Shown here one piece after another: positions 46,516 to 54,939 of a stretch of DNA of 64,000 nucleotides. The notes beneath the pieces are model-generated. The model saw only the letters and a program-made list of their open reading frames with translations, had not been told where the DNA came from and made no database searches. The translations under genes and the position numbers were made by a program. Location: positions 1,646,501 to 1,710,500 of the forward strand of contig NZ_CP018153.1 in NCBI RefSeq assembly GCF_001889005.1. Direction: 5' to 3'. The stretch comes from Christiangramia salexigens. Its GTDB lineage: Bacteria > Bacteroidota > Bacteroidia > Flavobacteriales > Flavobacteriaceae. Each line of letters opens with the position of its first letter. Positions within the stretch are counted from its first letter, which is position 1.

Positions 46516-47098
46516 TTTTCTCTTTTTTTACGATTAGGGATTCTGTTATTTTATTCATTTTATCCACCTTGACTTCGAAATCGCCTTTAATGGTTTTTCG
46601 GTATTCATTTAAATTTTCTACCATCTCATTTACATTCTCGGGTATTACTTCCTCAAAGAACTGCCTTAACCTTTTAGCTGTGGTAGGAGACTTACCGTTG
46701 GTAGAGATGGCAATTTTTACATGCCCCTTATTTACTATGCCACCCATATAAAAATCACATAACTCTGGAGTATCGGCAATATTAGCGAGCAAAAAGCGCT
46801 TTTTAGCATGTTTGTAAACCCGCCTATTCAGCCTCTCGTTATTCGTTGCAGCTATCACAAAATGTCGTTTTTTTAAATACTTCTTTTTGTATACACCTTT
46901 AATAAGTTTTACTCCATGTTTATTCGCCAACTCCTTCGTCGCTGGCAAAAACCATTTGGCTACAACCTTAACATTGGCATTCGGACTGGACTTCAAAAGA
47001 AAATGTAATTTCTCATGTCCAACATTCCCTCCTCCAACAACAAGAATATTCAGTTTATTGACCTTGAGAAAAACAGGATATAATTCATTTCTTTCCAT
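46508..47098 (-). CDS. Precorrin-2 dehydrogenase / siroheme synthase
   Basis: A 196-residue protein equal to the N-terminal half of CysG. It has LYPVFLKVNKLNILVVGGGNVGHEK (NAD-binding), ATNNERLNRRVYKHAKK and GKSPTTAKRLRQFFEE. It oxidises precorrin-2 and may insert iron to give siroheme, the cofactor of the upstream sulfite reductase. It overlaps the reductase-partner gene downstream by 8 nt. Confidence 0.93.
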   Translation of the reverse strand: MERNELYPVFLKVNKLNILVVGGGNVGHEKLHFLLKSSPNANVKVVAKWFLPATKELANKHGVKLIKGVYKKKYLKKRHFVIAATNNERLNRRVYKHAKKRFLLANIADTPELCDFYMGGIVNKGHVKIAISTNGKSPTTAKRLRQFFEEVIPENVNEMVENLNEYRKTIKGDFEVKVDKMNKITESLIVKKEKND

Positions 47099-47109
47099 AA
47101 TCTCATTTT

Positions 47110-47907
47110 TTAGGCTACTCCTATCCTTACCAAGTCAGATCTTACTGACTTAGAATTTGAGTTGAAGTTTTGAACAGCTTTTTTTAATACATTCCTTTCC
47201 TTTACAACTTCTCCAATCACTATAATCGCCGGAGCCTTCAGATCTTTTTCCGCCACCACACTTTCTATGGTTTTAATGGTTCCAAAACCGGAGCTTTCAT
47301 TAAGTGTGGTTCCATTCTGAATTACTCCAACAGGAATATTTTCTTTTCCACACCTGCTAAAAACCTTGACAATTTCAGCCAGCTTACCCATCCCCATCAA
47401 GATCACTACAGTAGCTGTAGATTGCGCCGCAAGCCGAACATCATTAGACAATTTTCTCTGAGATGTTGTACCGGTTATAACCCAAAAACTTTCTGAAGTG
47501 CCTCTTTGAGTGAGAGGTATTCCAACATTAGCCGGAACCGCAATAGAAGAGGTAATCCCCGAAACAACTTCTGTCTCCAGACCATTATCATTGGCAAAGG
47601 TTACTTCTTCTGAGCCCCTCCCAAATATGAAAGGATCTCCCCCTTTTAATCTAACCACATGACCCTGTGCCAGAGCATATTTCACTATTAGTTCATTGAT
47701 CTCATCCTGAGAAAATCGGTGTTTCCCTTTCCTTTTCCCCACGAAGATGTGCTCTGCCTGAGGCGCAAATTCCAAAAGTTCCCTGTTTATAAGCGCATCG
47801 TAAAGAACAACTTGAGCTGCTCTTAAGGTTTTAACCGCCTTTACGGTGATTAAATCTGGATCACCCGGCCCAGCTCCAACCACGCTTAATTTTGGTGTAT
47901 TATACAT
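47110..47907 (-). CDS. cobA: Uroporphyrinogen-III C-methyltransferase
   Basis: About 265 residues. PKLSVVGAGPGDPDLITVKAVKTLRAA, VLYDALIN, VRLKGGDPFIFGRG and GITSSIAVPANVGIPLTQRG are the SAM and substrate motifs of SUMT. The start at 47907 is preferred because the family begins with the SVVGAGPGD strand and a perfect AAAGGAGGT stands 6 nt before this ATG. The reading frame could also start at 47961. The enzyme methylates uroporphyrinogen III on the way to siroheme. It overlaps the end of the sulfite reductase gene. Confidence 0.93.
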   Translation of the reverse strand: MYNTPKLSVVGAGPGDPDLITVKAVKTLRAAQVVLYDALINRELLEFAPQAEHIFVGKRKGKHRFSQDEINELIVKYALAQGHVVRLKGGDPFIFGRGSEEVTFANDNGLETEVVSGITSSIAVPANVGIPLTQRGTSESFWVITGTTSQRKLSNDVRLAAQSTATVVILMGMGKLAEIVKVFSRCGKENIPVGVIQNGTTLNESSGFGTIKTIESVVAEKDLKAPAIIVIGEVVKERNVLKKAVQNFNSNSKSVRSDLVRIGVA

Positions 47908-49993
47908 CTTGTACCTCCTTTGTTCTATAGGCATCCGCTCTCTTAAGGAACAAATGCGCATCCTCTAAATATTTATTTGCAAATTCCGCCGTAGGTTTAT
48001 TTTCGTTCAGCTGATAAGCGAACTCACGAAATGAAGTGGCCAATTCTATTTTTCCCGTTTCAACGAATAATTGATCGAACTGGGAAATGATCCCGGCCTG
48101 AGTATTGGTTTTTACTTCCTCTGCTAATAATAAGGCTTTAGCCGAATTCACAATAGAGGTATAGGAATGATAGATACTATCTGACCAGGCTTTTCTTGAA
48201 ATTGCCGATTTCGCATTATCTATTTTCTCCTCACTTTCAAACAATAAGGTAGAGATAAGATCTATAACAACCCCTGCACATTCTCCTACTCCTACAGCTT
48301 TTATATAGGGTTTTTCATGACCCCAGTCTACAAAGTCATTTTCGGTAAGCTTGGAGGTATCTGCCAGATCCTTTAATAGTTCATAGAAATACGTCTTTTC
48401 CTTACGAACATAGTAATCAGCAAATTGCTCCTGCTGTCCAGCATTAGCTTCGAAATCATTTAACAGCAACCTTAAAGCCTCTGGGCCTCTTTTACTTGGC
48501 ACTTTAATAACCTTATCGGCAAATCTGCCTTTTCCGTCCCCAAGAGTCCCTCCCCCGAGAAGAACCTGAAGTGCGGGCGCCACAGTTTTTCCGACTTTTA
48601 TGGACATTCCCTGAAACCCGATTTCCGCCATATTATGCTGGCCGCAGGCATTCATACATCCACTTATTTTAATGGTAATATCCTTACCGTTAACGAATTG
48701 TGGATATTCATCTTTAAGTACATCTTCAAGTACCTCTGCGATTCCAGTACTACTCGCAATCCCCAGGTTACAGGTATCAGTCCCGGGACATGCCGTAATA
48801 TCTACTGTCTTATTGTAACCAACTTCGGCGTACCCAAGCTTTTTCAACTTGGTATAAAAAAATGGTAAAAGTGCCTCGCGTACATGCCGAATTAGAATAT
48901 CCTGTCTTAAACTTAGCCTGATCTCATTCCCCGCATACTTTTTAATCAAATCTGCCAGTTGTCTGGCTCCGTCTGTATAAAAATCACCCAAAGGAACCCG
49001 AATTCCAATCGCAAATAATCCTTCTTGTTTCTGCGGAATAACATTTGTTTTCATCCAATTTTCAAACTCTTTCAAGTCCTCAATTTCTACTTCAGGTATT
49101 TCGATCTCCAGTAGATTGGGTGCTTTTTCGAATTTTTCACCCGGAAAATCGGGATAATCTCCCGAAAGAGCCGTTTTTTCGGCTTCTACAAGTTTTACAA
49201 AGGCATCTTTCCCAATATCTTTTATAAGAAATTTCATTCTCGCTTTTAACCTTTTGGCTCTTTCTCCATGTCGATCAAAAACCCTTAGTACACCTTCGAT
49301 TAGCGGAAGGATTTTGGATGCTTCAATAAATTCATAAAGCTCATCTGCATGACGTGGTTGGGATCCCAAGCCACCGCCAAGCATCACTTTAAAACCTCTT
49401 CGTCCATCCTGTATCTTAGCGATAAAACCAAGATCATGGATATAACTCAAAGCGGTATCCTCTGGTGTAGCTGAAAAGGAAATTTTAAACTTTCTACCCA
49501 TTTCCTGGCAAATTGGATTTCTTAGAAAGAATCTAAAAGCTGCATCTGCATAAGGAGATACATCAAATGCTTCACCTACATCCACACCCGCAGTTGGTGA
49601 AGCCGTAATATTTCGAACCGTATTACCGCAGGCCTCCCTTAATGTTATATCATCCTTTTCCAGTTGTGCCCATAGCTCCGGAGTCCGGTCTAGACTAACG
49701 TGATGGATCTGGATGTCCTGACGGGTGGTGATATGTAGCCTGCCTGTTGAATATTCATCAGATACATTGGCAATTCGATGCAATTGTTCTGAAGTCACTT
49801 TACCAAACGGAAGTTTAATACGAACCATTTGAACACCAGCCTGTCGTTGTCCGTAAACACCACGTGCAAGACGCAGGCTTCGGAACTTTTCCTCATCGGC
49901 TTTTCCTTCGCGGAAGAGCCTAATCTTTTTCTCTAGATCCAGAATATCTTGTTCTACAACTGGATTTTCAATTTCGGTTCTAAAACTTTGCAT
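47900..49993 (-). CDS. Ferredoxin-type sulfite reductase with C-terminal HEPN-like domain
   Basis: A 697-residue nitrite/sulfite reductase. Two ferredoxin-like halves (RLHITTRQDIQIHHV and IRLSLRQDILIRHV) flank the siroheme-[4Fe-4S] ligands, C-X5-C in TACPGTDTC and C-X3-C in SGCMNACGQH. The catalytic part ends near 550. About 130 extra residues follow, helical, from VGVGECAGVVIDLIS to FLKRADAYR, and resemble a HEPN domain. In a cys operon with siroheme genes it reduces sulfite to sulfide. An attenuator precedes it. Confidence 0.93.
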   Translation of the reverse strand: MQSFRTEIENPVVEQDILDLEKKIRLFREGKADEEKFRSLRLARGVYGQRQAGVQMVRIKLPFGKVTSEQLHRIANVSDEYSTGRLHITTRQDIQIHHVSLDRTPELWAQLEKDDITLREACGNTVRNITASPTAGVDVGEAFDVSPYADAAFRFFLRNPICQEMGRKFKISFSATPEDTALSYIHDLGFIAKIQDGRRGFKVMLGGGLGSQPRHADELYEFIEASKILPLIEGVLRVFDRHGERAKRLKARMKFLIKDIGKDAFVKLVEAEKTALSGDYPDFPGEKFEKAPNLLEIEIPEVEIEDLKEFENWMKTNVIPQKQEGLFAIGIRVPLGDFYTDGARQLADLIKKYAGNEIRLSLRQDILIRHVREALLPFFYTKLKKLGYAEVGYNKTVDITACPGTDTCNLGIASSTGIAEVLEDVLKDEYPQFVNGKDITIKISGCMNACGQHNMAEIGFQGMSIKVGKTVAPALQVLLGGGTLGDGKGRFADKVIKVPSKRGPEALRLLLNDFEANAGQQEQFADYYVRKEKTYFYELLKDLADTSKLTENDFVDWGHEKPYIKAVGVGECAGVVIDLISTLLFESEEKIDNAKSAISRKAWSDSIYHSYTSIVNSAKALLLAEEVKTNTQAGIISQFDQLFVETGKIELATSFREFAYQLNENKPTAEFANKYLEDAHLFLKRADAYRTKEVQDV

Positions 49994-50013
49994 GGTTACT
50001 AATATTTAAAATG

Positions 50014-50052
50014 AAAAAAGTCCTTTTAAGATGACACTTAAAAGGACTTTTT
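50014..50052 (-). terminator. Attenuator terminator before sulfite reductase
   Basis: AAAAAGTCCTTTTAAG/CTTAAAAGGACTTTTT forms a perfect 16-bp stem with a 6-nt loop and a T run on the minus strand. The 5' arm (CTTTTAAG, 50037-50044) can pair instead with CTTAGAAG (50075-50082), which overlaps the stop codon of the leader peptide. Confidence 0.9.
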
Positions 50053-50077
50053 ATAATTGGGTTTATAAAAGAAGCTT

Positions 50078-50125
50078 CTAAGCATGTTGCGAATTACGCA
50101 TGCACATACAGATCGAATATTCCAT
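50078..50125 (-). CDS. Cys/Met leader peptide (attenuator of sulfite reductase genes)
   Basis: A 15-codon frame from ATG at 50125 to TAG at 50078, MEYSICMCMRNSQHA, with four Cys/Met codons in a row. It starts 20 nt after the cysN stop and is followed by a strong terminator before the sulfite reductase gene. The stop codon lies in the antiterminator segment, so a ribosome reaching the stop would favour termination, while one stalled at the Cys/Met codons would leave the segment free. No promoter was seen just upstream, so this is probably an attenuator inside the cys operon. Confidence 0.85.
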   Translation of the reverse strand: MEYSICMCMRNSQHA

Positions 50126-50144
50126 GATTATTTTTCTCATATAA

Positions 50145-51389
50145 TTATCCTATAAAGCCGACTCCAGCAGTTGTATTGGATTGAGTATCAATTAAAATAA
50201 ATCTTCCATTATCGCGGTTCTTCTTGAAATCATCGGCAAAAATCGGTTTGCTTAATTTAATCGCTACTTTACCGATCTCATTCAATTTAAGTGAGGATGC
50301 ATCAGTGAGACCACTAAAATTGGTATTCATGTAACCTTCTACCCTGTCTATCTTAGCTAAGACTCCATTAGTATTATGTTGTAAGATGTATTTTTTACCG
50401 GGCAATAATTCAGTTTTATCCATCCAGCAAAGAGTCGCATTAACTACCTTATGAGATTCGGGAACCTCAGATGATTTTACTAAAATATCTCCACGCGCCA
50501 CGTTAATATCGTCGGCAAGGCTAATTGTAACTGAGCTACCAGCAGAAGCCTCTTCAAATGATTCCTTGAAAACCTGAATATTTTGAATCACAGATTTGGT
50601 CAAGCTCGGCAAAACTGTAATCTCATCGCCTACCTTGAGACTGCTTCCACTAATTTTACCCGCATAACCTCTAAAATCATGAAACTCCTCTGTTTTAGGC
50701 CTTATTACCGTTTGAACCGCAAATCTGGCCGATTCCTCTTCTTGAAATCCATCAACCTTAATACCTTCAAGATGTTCCAAAATCGTATTACCCTGATACC
50801 AGGGCATAGCTATGGACCTTTCGGCTATATTTTCACCCCATAGGGCGCTTACAGGAATAAATGTGATTTGTTGATCATTAAAATCACTTTTACTCAGTAG
50901 CTTCTGAAAATCGACAACGATATCATTAAAAACCTCTTCAGAATAATTCACTAGATCCATTTTATTGACAGCTACCACGATCTGCTTTACTCTCAAAAGG
51001 TTATTGATAAAGAAATGTCTAAAGGTTTGTTCTATCACCCCTTTTCTGGCATCAATTAGTATAATAGACGCCTGTGAAGTTGAGGCTCCGGTCACCATAT
51101 TTCGGGTATATTCCACATGACCAGGTGTATCGGCAATGATATAACTCTTTTTTCTTGTAGAAAAATAGATATGAGCCACATCGATAGTTATTCCTTGTTC
51201 CCGTTCTGCCACCAATCCATCTGTAGCCAGTGAGAAATCTAAATAATCAAGCCCCTTCCTTCTACTGTTTTTCTCTATCGCTTCTAATTTATCCGAAGTC
51301 AGAGATTGGGTATCATATAAAAGTCTTCCTATTAAAGTACTCTTACCATCGTCTACACTTCCTGCTGTTGCTATTTTTAAAACTTCCAT
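50145..51389 (-). CDS. cysN: Sulfate adenylyltransferase subunit 1
   Basis: About 414 residues, an EF-Tu-like GTPase: G1 GSVDDGKSTLIGRLL, G3 DTPGHVEYTRNM, G4 VAVNKMDLV. It drives ATP sulfurylase with CysD. There is no C-terminal APS kinase. The ATG at 51389 is preferred over an in-frame TTG at 51407. It follows cysD closely. Confidence 0.95.
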   Translation of the reverse strand: MEVLKIATAGSVDDGKSTLIGRLLYDTQSLTSDKLEAIEKNSRRKGLDYLDFSLATDGLVAEREQGITIDVAHIYFSTRKKSYIIADTPGHVEYTRNMVTGASTSQASIILIDARKGVIEQTFRHFFINNLLRVKQIVVAVNKMDLVNYSEEVFNDIVVDFQKLLSKSDFNDQQITFIPVSALWGENIAERSIAMPWYQGNTILEHLEGIKVDGFQEEESARFAVQTVIRPKTEEFHDFRGYAGKISGSSLKVGDEITVLPSLTKSVIQNIQVFKESFEEASAGSSVTISLADDINVARGDILVKSSEVPESHKVVNATLCWMDKTELLPGKKYILQHNTNGVLAKIDRVEGYMNTNFSGLTDASSLKLNEIGKVAIKLSKPIFADDFKKNRDNGRFILIDTQSNTTAGVGFIG

Positions 51390-51407
51390 CGCTTTCTTTT
51401 TTCCCAA

Positions 51408-52310
51408 TTAAAAATATCCCTGTTGTTTTCTGGTCTCCATTGCAGCCTCAGACCTTTTATCATCTATTCTGGCTCCCCTTTCTGATATGGATGAATCTCT
51501 GATTTCTTGTACAATTTTCTCTATAGAATCGGCTTCCGATTCTACCGCAGCGGTACAAGTCATATCTCCTACAGTTCTAAATCTTACTTTTCTTCGCACG
51601 GGGAATTCATCTTCTTCACGATAAACATAATCAGAGGCTGACCATAGAAGCCCATCTCTTTCAAATACACTCCTCTCATGTGCGAAATAGATTCTTGGGA
51701 TTTCAATCTCCTCCTTTTGGATATATCTCCACACATCCAGTTCTGTCCAATTGGAAATAGGGAAAACGCGTACATTCTGTCCTAGATCAATTCTTCCATT
51801 AAGCAAATCGAAAACTTCAGGCCGTTGGTTTTTCTCATCCCATTCTCCAAAATCATTTCGTATGGAGAATATCCTTTCCTTTGCCCTGGCCTTTTCTTCA
51901 TCCCTTCTTGCACCACCTATACAGGCATCAAATTTGAATTCTTCAATGGCATCCAGTAATGTATTGGTTTGAAGTGAATTTCGACTTGAATATTTTCCGG
52001 TTTCCTCTATAGACTTTCCATTATCTATATCATCCTGAACGTGCCTAACTATAAGCTCTAAACCCAACTCATCTACCAAATTATCCCTGAATTCTATCGT
52101 TTCCGGAAAATTATGACCCGTATCAACATGTAAAAGTGGAAAAGGAATTTTCGCAGGAAAAAAAGCCTTTTGAGCTAATCTCACCAGAGTGATAGAATCT
52201 TTCCCTCCTGAAAAAAGTAATACCGGATTTTCAAACTGAGCTACAACCTCTCTGAATATATAGACAGCTTCGCTTTCCAGTTTATCTTGTTTTAATAATT
52301 TTCTCATCAT
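51408..52310 (-). CDS. cysD: Sulfate adenylyltransferase subunit 2
   Basis: A 300-residue PP-loop ATP pyrophosphatase (LLFSGGKDSITLVRLA) with the typical SIRNDFGEWDEKNQRPE, FPISNWTELDVWRYI and RGARIDDKRSEAAMETRKQQGYF. It adenylates sulfate to APS together with CysN. It lies 10 nt after cysH. Confidence 0.96.
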   Translation of the reverse strand: MMRKLLKQDKLESEAVYIFREVVAQFENPVLLFSGGKDSITLVRLAQKAFFPAKIPFPLLHVDTGHNFPETIEFRDNLVDELGLELIVRHVQDDIDNGKSIEETGKYSSRNSLQTNTLLDAIEEFKFDACIGGARRDEEKARAKERIFSIRNDFGEWDEKNQRPEVFDLLNGRIDLGQNVRVFPISNWTELDVWRYIQKEEIEIPRIYFAHERSVFERDGLLWSASDYVYREEDEFPVRRKVRFRTVGDMTCTAAVESEADSIEKIVQEIRDSSISERGARIDDKRSEAAMETRKQQGYF

Positions 52311-52320
52311 TTAATTCTCT

Positions 52321-52950
52321 TTAAGCGTGCAATCCACATTCTCTGTTCCCTAATACTTTTGTTGGATCGAAATATTTAAATTCATTAGGCAAATTATGCT
52401 CTTCCAGATACGCATGAAGTTTCTTATCACTCCAATAATAAAAAGGACTAACCTTCAAAACCCCATCCTTGCTATAACTCAAAACATCTATGCTATCTCT
52501 GAAAGCAGTTTGCCCTTTTCTTAGATTTGTAAACCACACATCCGGATTTTGCTGCGTCATCGCTCTTATAAAAGGCTCAAGTTTTACTTGTTCTGTAAAC
52601 TCAGCATGTTGCGGACTATTTATTTCTGGTATCCCTCCGAAGAATGAATCCCGATATGCCGCAGTCTGCTTTGGTACATATAACTTGACATTAAGCTTCA
52701 AAAGATCTATAACCTCCCCGGCATGCTTGTAAGTCTCCCGTGTATTATAGCCCGTATCACACCATATCACCGTTATATTAGGTTCTATTATATTACAAGC
52801 ATGAAGAATTGAAGCCTCATATGGCCTGAAGTTGGTTGTAACTACCGGTTTATCGCTTATACCGATTGCCCATTTAATTATGTCTTCAGGATGATATTCC
52901 CTGAATTTTTTATTAAGGCTGTCTAATTCCTCTTTGTTATAATATTTCAT
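52321..52950 (-). CDS. cysH: Phosphoadenylylsulfate reductase-type protein
   Basis: About 209 residues from the ATG at 52950, which starts 2 nt after the DUF2061 stop; the frame is open to 52983 but that start would overlap. Motifs: WCDTGYNTRETY, LRKGQTAFRDSID, and the catalytic C-terminal ECGLHA. The CC...CC cysteines that bind [4Fe-4S] in APS reductases are absent, which points to the PAPS-dependent type, although no APS kinase gene is in this cluster. Confidence 0.92.
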   Translation of the reverse strand: MKYYNKEELDSLNKKFREYHPEDIIKWAIGISDKPVVTTNFRPYEASILHACNIIEPNITVIWCDTGYNTRETYKHAGEVIDLLKLNVKLYVPKQTAAYRDSFFGGIPEINSPQHAEFTEQVKLEPFIRAMTQQNPDVWFTNLRKGQTAFRDSIDVLSYSKDGVLKVSPFYYWSDKKLHAYLEEHNLPNEFKYFDPTKVLGNRECGLHA

Positions 52951-52952
52951 AT

Positions 52953-53204
52953 TTAATCTTTCGCAAAATTTATCACATTCCAAAGTCTCTCATGCCAAAA
53001 GTATAATACCATCTTGGTCACTAATTCCACGGCACCTATAGCAAAAGCTGTCTGGGGTTTCCCTGTTAAATACCAGGAAATACAAATCGTATCTATGGTA
53101 CCTACAAACCTCCAACTAATCGTTTTAGCTATACTCCTTAATGGCTTATCTGATGCCTTATCTTTCCTAAAGGAATCTTCGGCTTTAGACTGATTAAAAA
53201 ACAT
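52953..53204 (-). CDS. DUF2061 membrane protein
   Basis: An 83-residue protein with SIAKTISWRFVGTIDTICISWYL and AIGAVELVTKMVLYFWHERLW, the hallmark of DUF2061. Two short membrane segments are likely. The family is often found with sulfate assimilation genes in Bacteroidota; no function is known. It is the first gene after the cys promoter. Confidence 0.9.
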   Translation of the reverse strand: MFFNQSKAEDSFRKDKASDKPLRSIAKTISWRFVGTIDTICISWYLTGKPQTAFAIGAVELVTKMVLYFWHERLWNVINFAKD

Positions 53205-53224
53205 TTCCCTTATCGTTTTAATTT

Positions 53225-53281
53225 ACCCTATAGGTTTACTAGGTTATTTACAAAACTATACTTCAAGATCAATTTGACCAA
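53225..53281 (-). promoter_or_regulatory. cys operon promoter with candidate Rrf2 operator
   Basis: On the minus strand TTGG (53278-53281), 19 bp, TAGTTTTG (53251-53258). Just downstream, about at the start point, lies ACCTAGTAAACCTATAGGGT (53225-53244 on the minus strand), with the repeated ACCTA and palindromic CCTATAGG. Such a site over the start point fits repression, and a Rrf2 regulator is encoded next to it. Confidence 0.5.
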
Positions 53282-53320
53282 TCAATTACACTATAAATAA
53301 ATTATTTTAACACTTTTAAT

Positions 53321-53737
53321 TTACTGCGAAAATGCGATATCGCTTAAGGTGTTTTCGCCAAGAACGTTCAAAGAGGCATCCCTCACCTGGATCATTAATC
53401 TATGGACTGAACAGGTATTCTCATCGGGACAATCATCACATCTTTCATAATAATTAAGACTTACACAAGGAACCATCGCAATTGGCCCTTCAAGAACTCT
53501 AATTACCGAAGTCATTTTTATATCCTCTGGTTGCTTAATAAGATAATACCCCCCTCCTTTTCCTTTTTTTGACCCCAGAAATCCGGACTTTCTGAGTTCA
53601 AGAAGTATACTCTCCAGAAATTTAAGTGAGATATTTTCACTTTCTGATATCTCTGAAGTTTGTACTGGTTTCCTTTCTTTTATCCTGGCGATATAAGTCA
53701 GGGCCTTAATTCCGTATTTGGTCTTTTTTGAAAGCAT
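53321..53737 (-). CDS. Rrf2 family transcriptional regulator
   Basis: A 138-residue winged helix regulator: LSKKTKYGIKALTYIA at the start, the recognition helix region ISLKFLESILLELRKSGFLGSKKGKGGGYYL, and a C-terminal cluster of cysteines (VPCVSLNYYERCDDCPDENTC). The cysteines may bind a metal or FeS cluster as in IscR, or sense O-acetylserine as in CymR. It lies 33 nt after metZ and just before the cys promoter, so it probably controls the cys genes. Confidence 0.9.
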   Translation of the reverse strand: MLSKKTKYGIKALTYIARIKERKPVQTSEISESENISLKFLESILLELRKSGFLGSKKGKGGGYYLIKQPEDIKMTSVIRVLEGPIAMVPCVSLNYYERCDDCPDENTCSVHRLMIQVRDASLNVLGENTLSDIAFSQ

Positions 53738-53770
53738 AGAACGAATATAAAAATATTCCCCTTGCCTCTT

Positions 53771-54934
53771 TTAATTGTTTAATGCGTTTTTCATATCCTT
53801 TATTATATCATCTATATGTTCCAGTCCTGCCGAAACTCTTACTAATCCCTTTGAAATTCCCGCTGCCTCTAGTTCTTCATCAGAAAGTTTACTATGGGTC
53901 GTTGATGCCGGATGAGTAACAATGGTTCTTGTATCTCCAAGATTAGCAGACCTTGAACAAAGCTTTAGATTATCTATGAATCTGCGGCCTGATTCAATCC
54001 CCCCTTTTAACTGAAAGGCTACGATATTGCCTCCCAATCTCATTTGTTTTTTTGCAACCTCATACTGTGGATGAGACCTCAAAAAAGGATATTTCACTGC
54101 TTCAATACTCACCTCTTTCTCAAGAAATTCAGCCAGTTTCAAGGCATTCTCACAATGCTTTTCCAATCTTACCGGCAAAGTTTCAAGGCTTTTAGACAGA
54201 ACCCAGGCGTTAAATGGAGATAGTGCAGGCCCTGTATTTCTGCTGAAAAGATAAATTTCCCTAATCAGCTCCTCCGTACCAACAGTGACTCCACCCAGAA
54301 CTCTCCCTTGCCCGTCTATCATTTTCGTCGCCGAATGTATCACAAGGTCGGCTCCAAATTTGATAGGATTTTGAATATATGGCGTTGCAAAACAATTGTC
54401 TATAATTAGCAGTAGTCCATGTTTTCTGGCTATTTGCCCCAGCAATTCAAGATCCAGAATATCTACACCAGGATTTGTAGGGGATTCTGCAAACAATATT
54501 TTCGTTTCCGGTTTTATTAAGGCTTCTATTTCATTCACATGGTTAACATTAAAATAGGAATGTGTAATATTCCATTTCGGGAAAAATTTAGTAAACAAAC
54601 TATGCGTTGAACCAAACACTGATCTTGCTGATATCACATGATCTCCGCTATTCAATAAAGCAGCAAGACTGGAAAACACTGCAGACATCCCCGTCGCGAA
54701 AGCATATCCAGCCTCTGCTCCTTCCATTTTAGCGACCTTCTCAACGAATTCTGAAGTATTCGGATTGGAAAATCTACTATAGATATTCCTTTCTTTTTCT
54801 TCAGCAAAGCTAGCTCTCATCTCCTCGGCGTCATCAAACAGATAACTGGAAGTTAAGTACAAAGGCACTGAATGCTCTTTAAACTGGGTTCTTTCCAATT
54901 GTGTGCGTACGGCTATTGTTTCAAAATTTTCCAT
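53771..54934 (-). CDS. Trans-sulfuration PLP enzyme (MetZ/MetB-like)
   Basis: A 387-residue Cys/Met metabolism PLP enzyme. The active-site lysine is in LVIHSATKMIDGQGRVLGG. GYAFATGMSAVFSSLAALL and NLGDTRTIVTHPASTTHSKL are typical. It could be O-acetylhomoserine or O-succinylhomoserine sulfhydrylase, or cystathionine synthase. Next to metX and metY, direct sulfhydrylation is likely. Confidence 0.85.
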   Translation of the reverse strand: MENFETIAVRTQLERTQFKEHSVPLYLTSSYLFDDAEEMRASFAEEKERNIYSRFSNPNTSEFVEKVAKMEGAEAGYAFATGMSAVFSSLAALLNSGDHVISARSVFGSTHSLFTKFFPKWNITHSYFNVNHVNEIEALIKPETKILFAESPTNPGVDILDLELLGQIARKHGLLLIIDNCFATPYIQNPIKFGADLVIHSATKMIDGQGRVLGGVTVGTEELIREIYLFSRNTGPALSPFNAWVLSKSLETLPVRLEKHCENALKLAEFLEKEVSIEAVKYPFLRSHPQYEVAKKQMRLGGNIVAFQLKGGIESGRRFIDNLKLCSRSANLGDTRTIVTHPASTTHSKLSDEELEAAGISKGLVRVSAGLEHIDDIIKDMKNALNN

Positions 54935-54939
54935 CTGCT

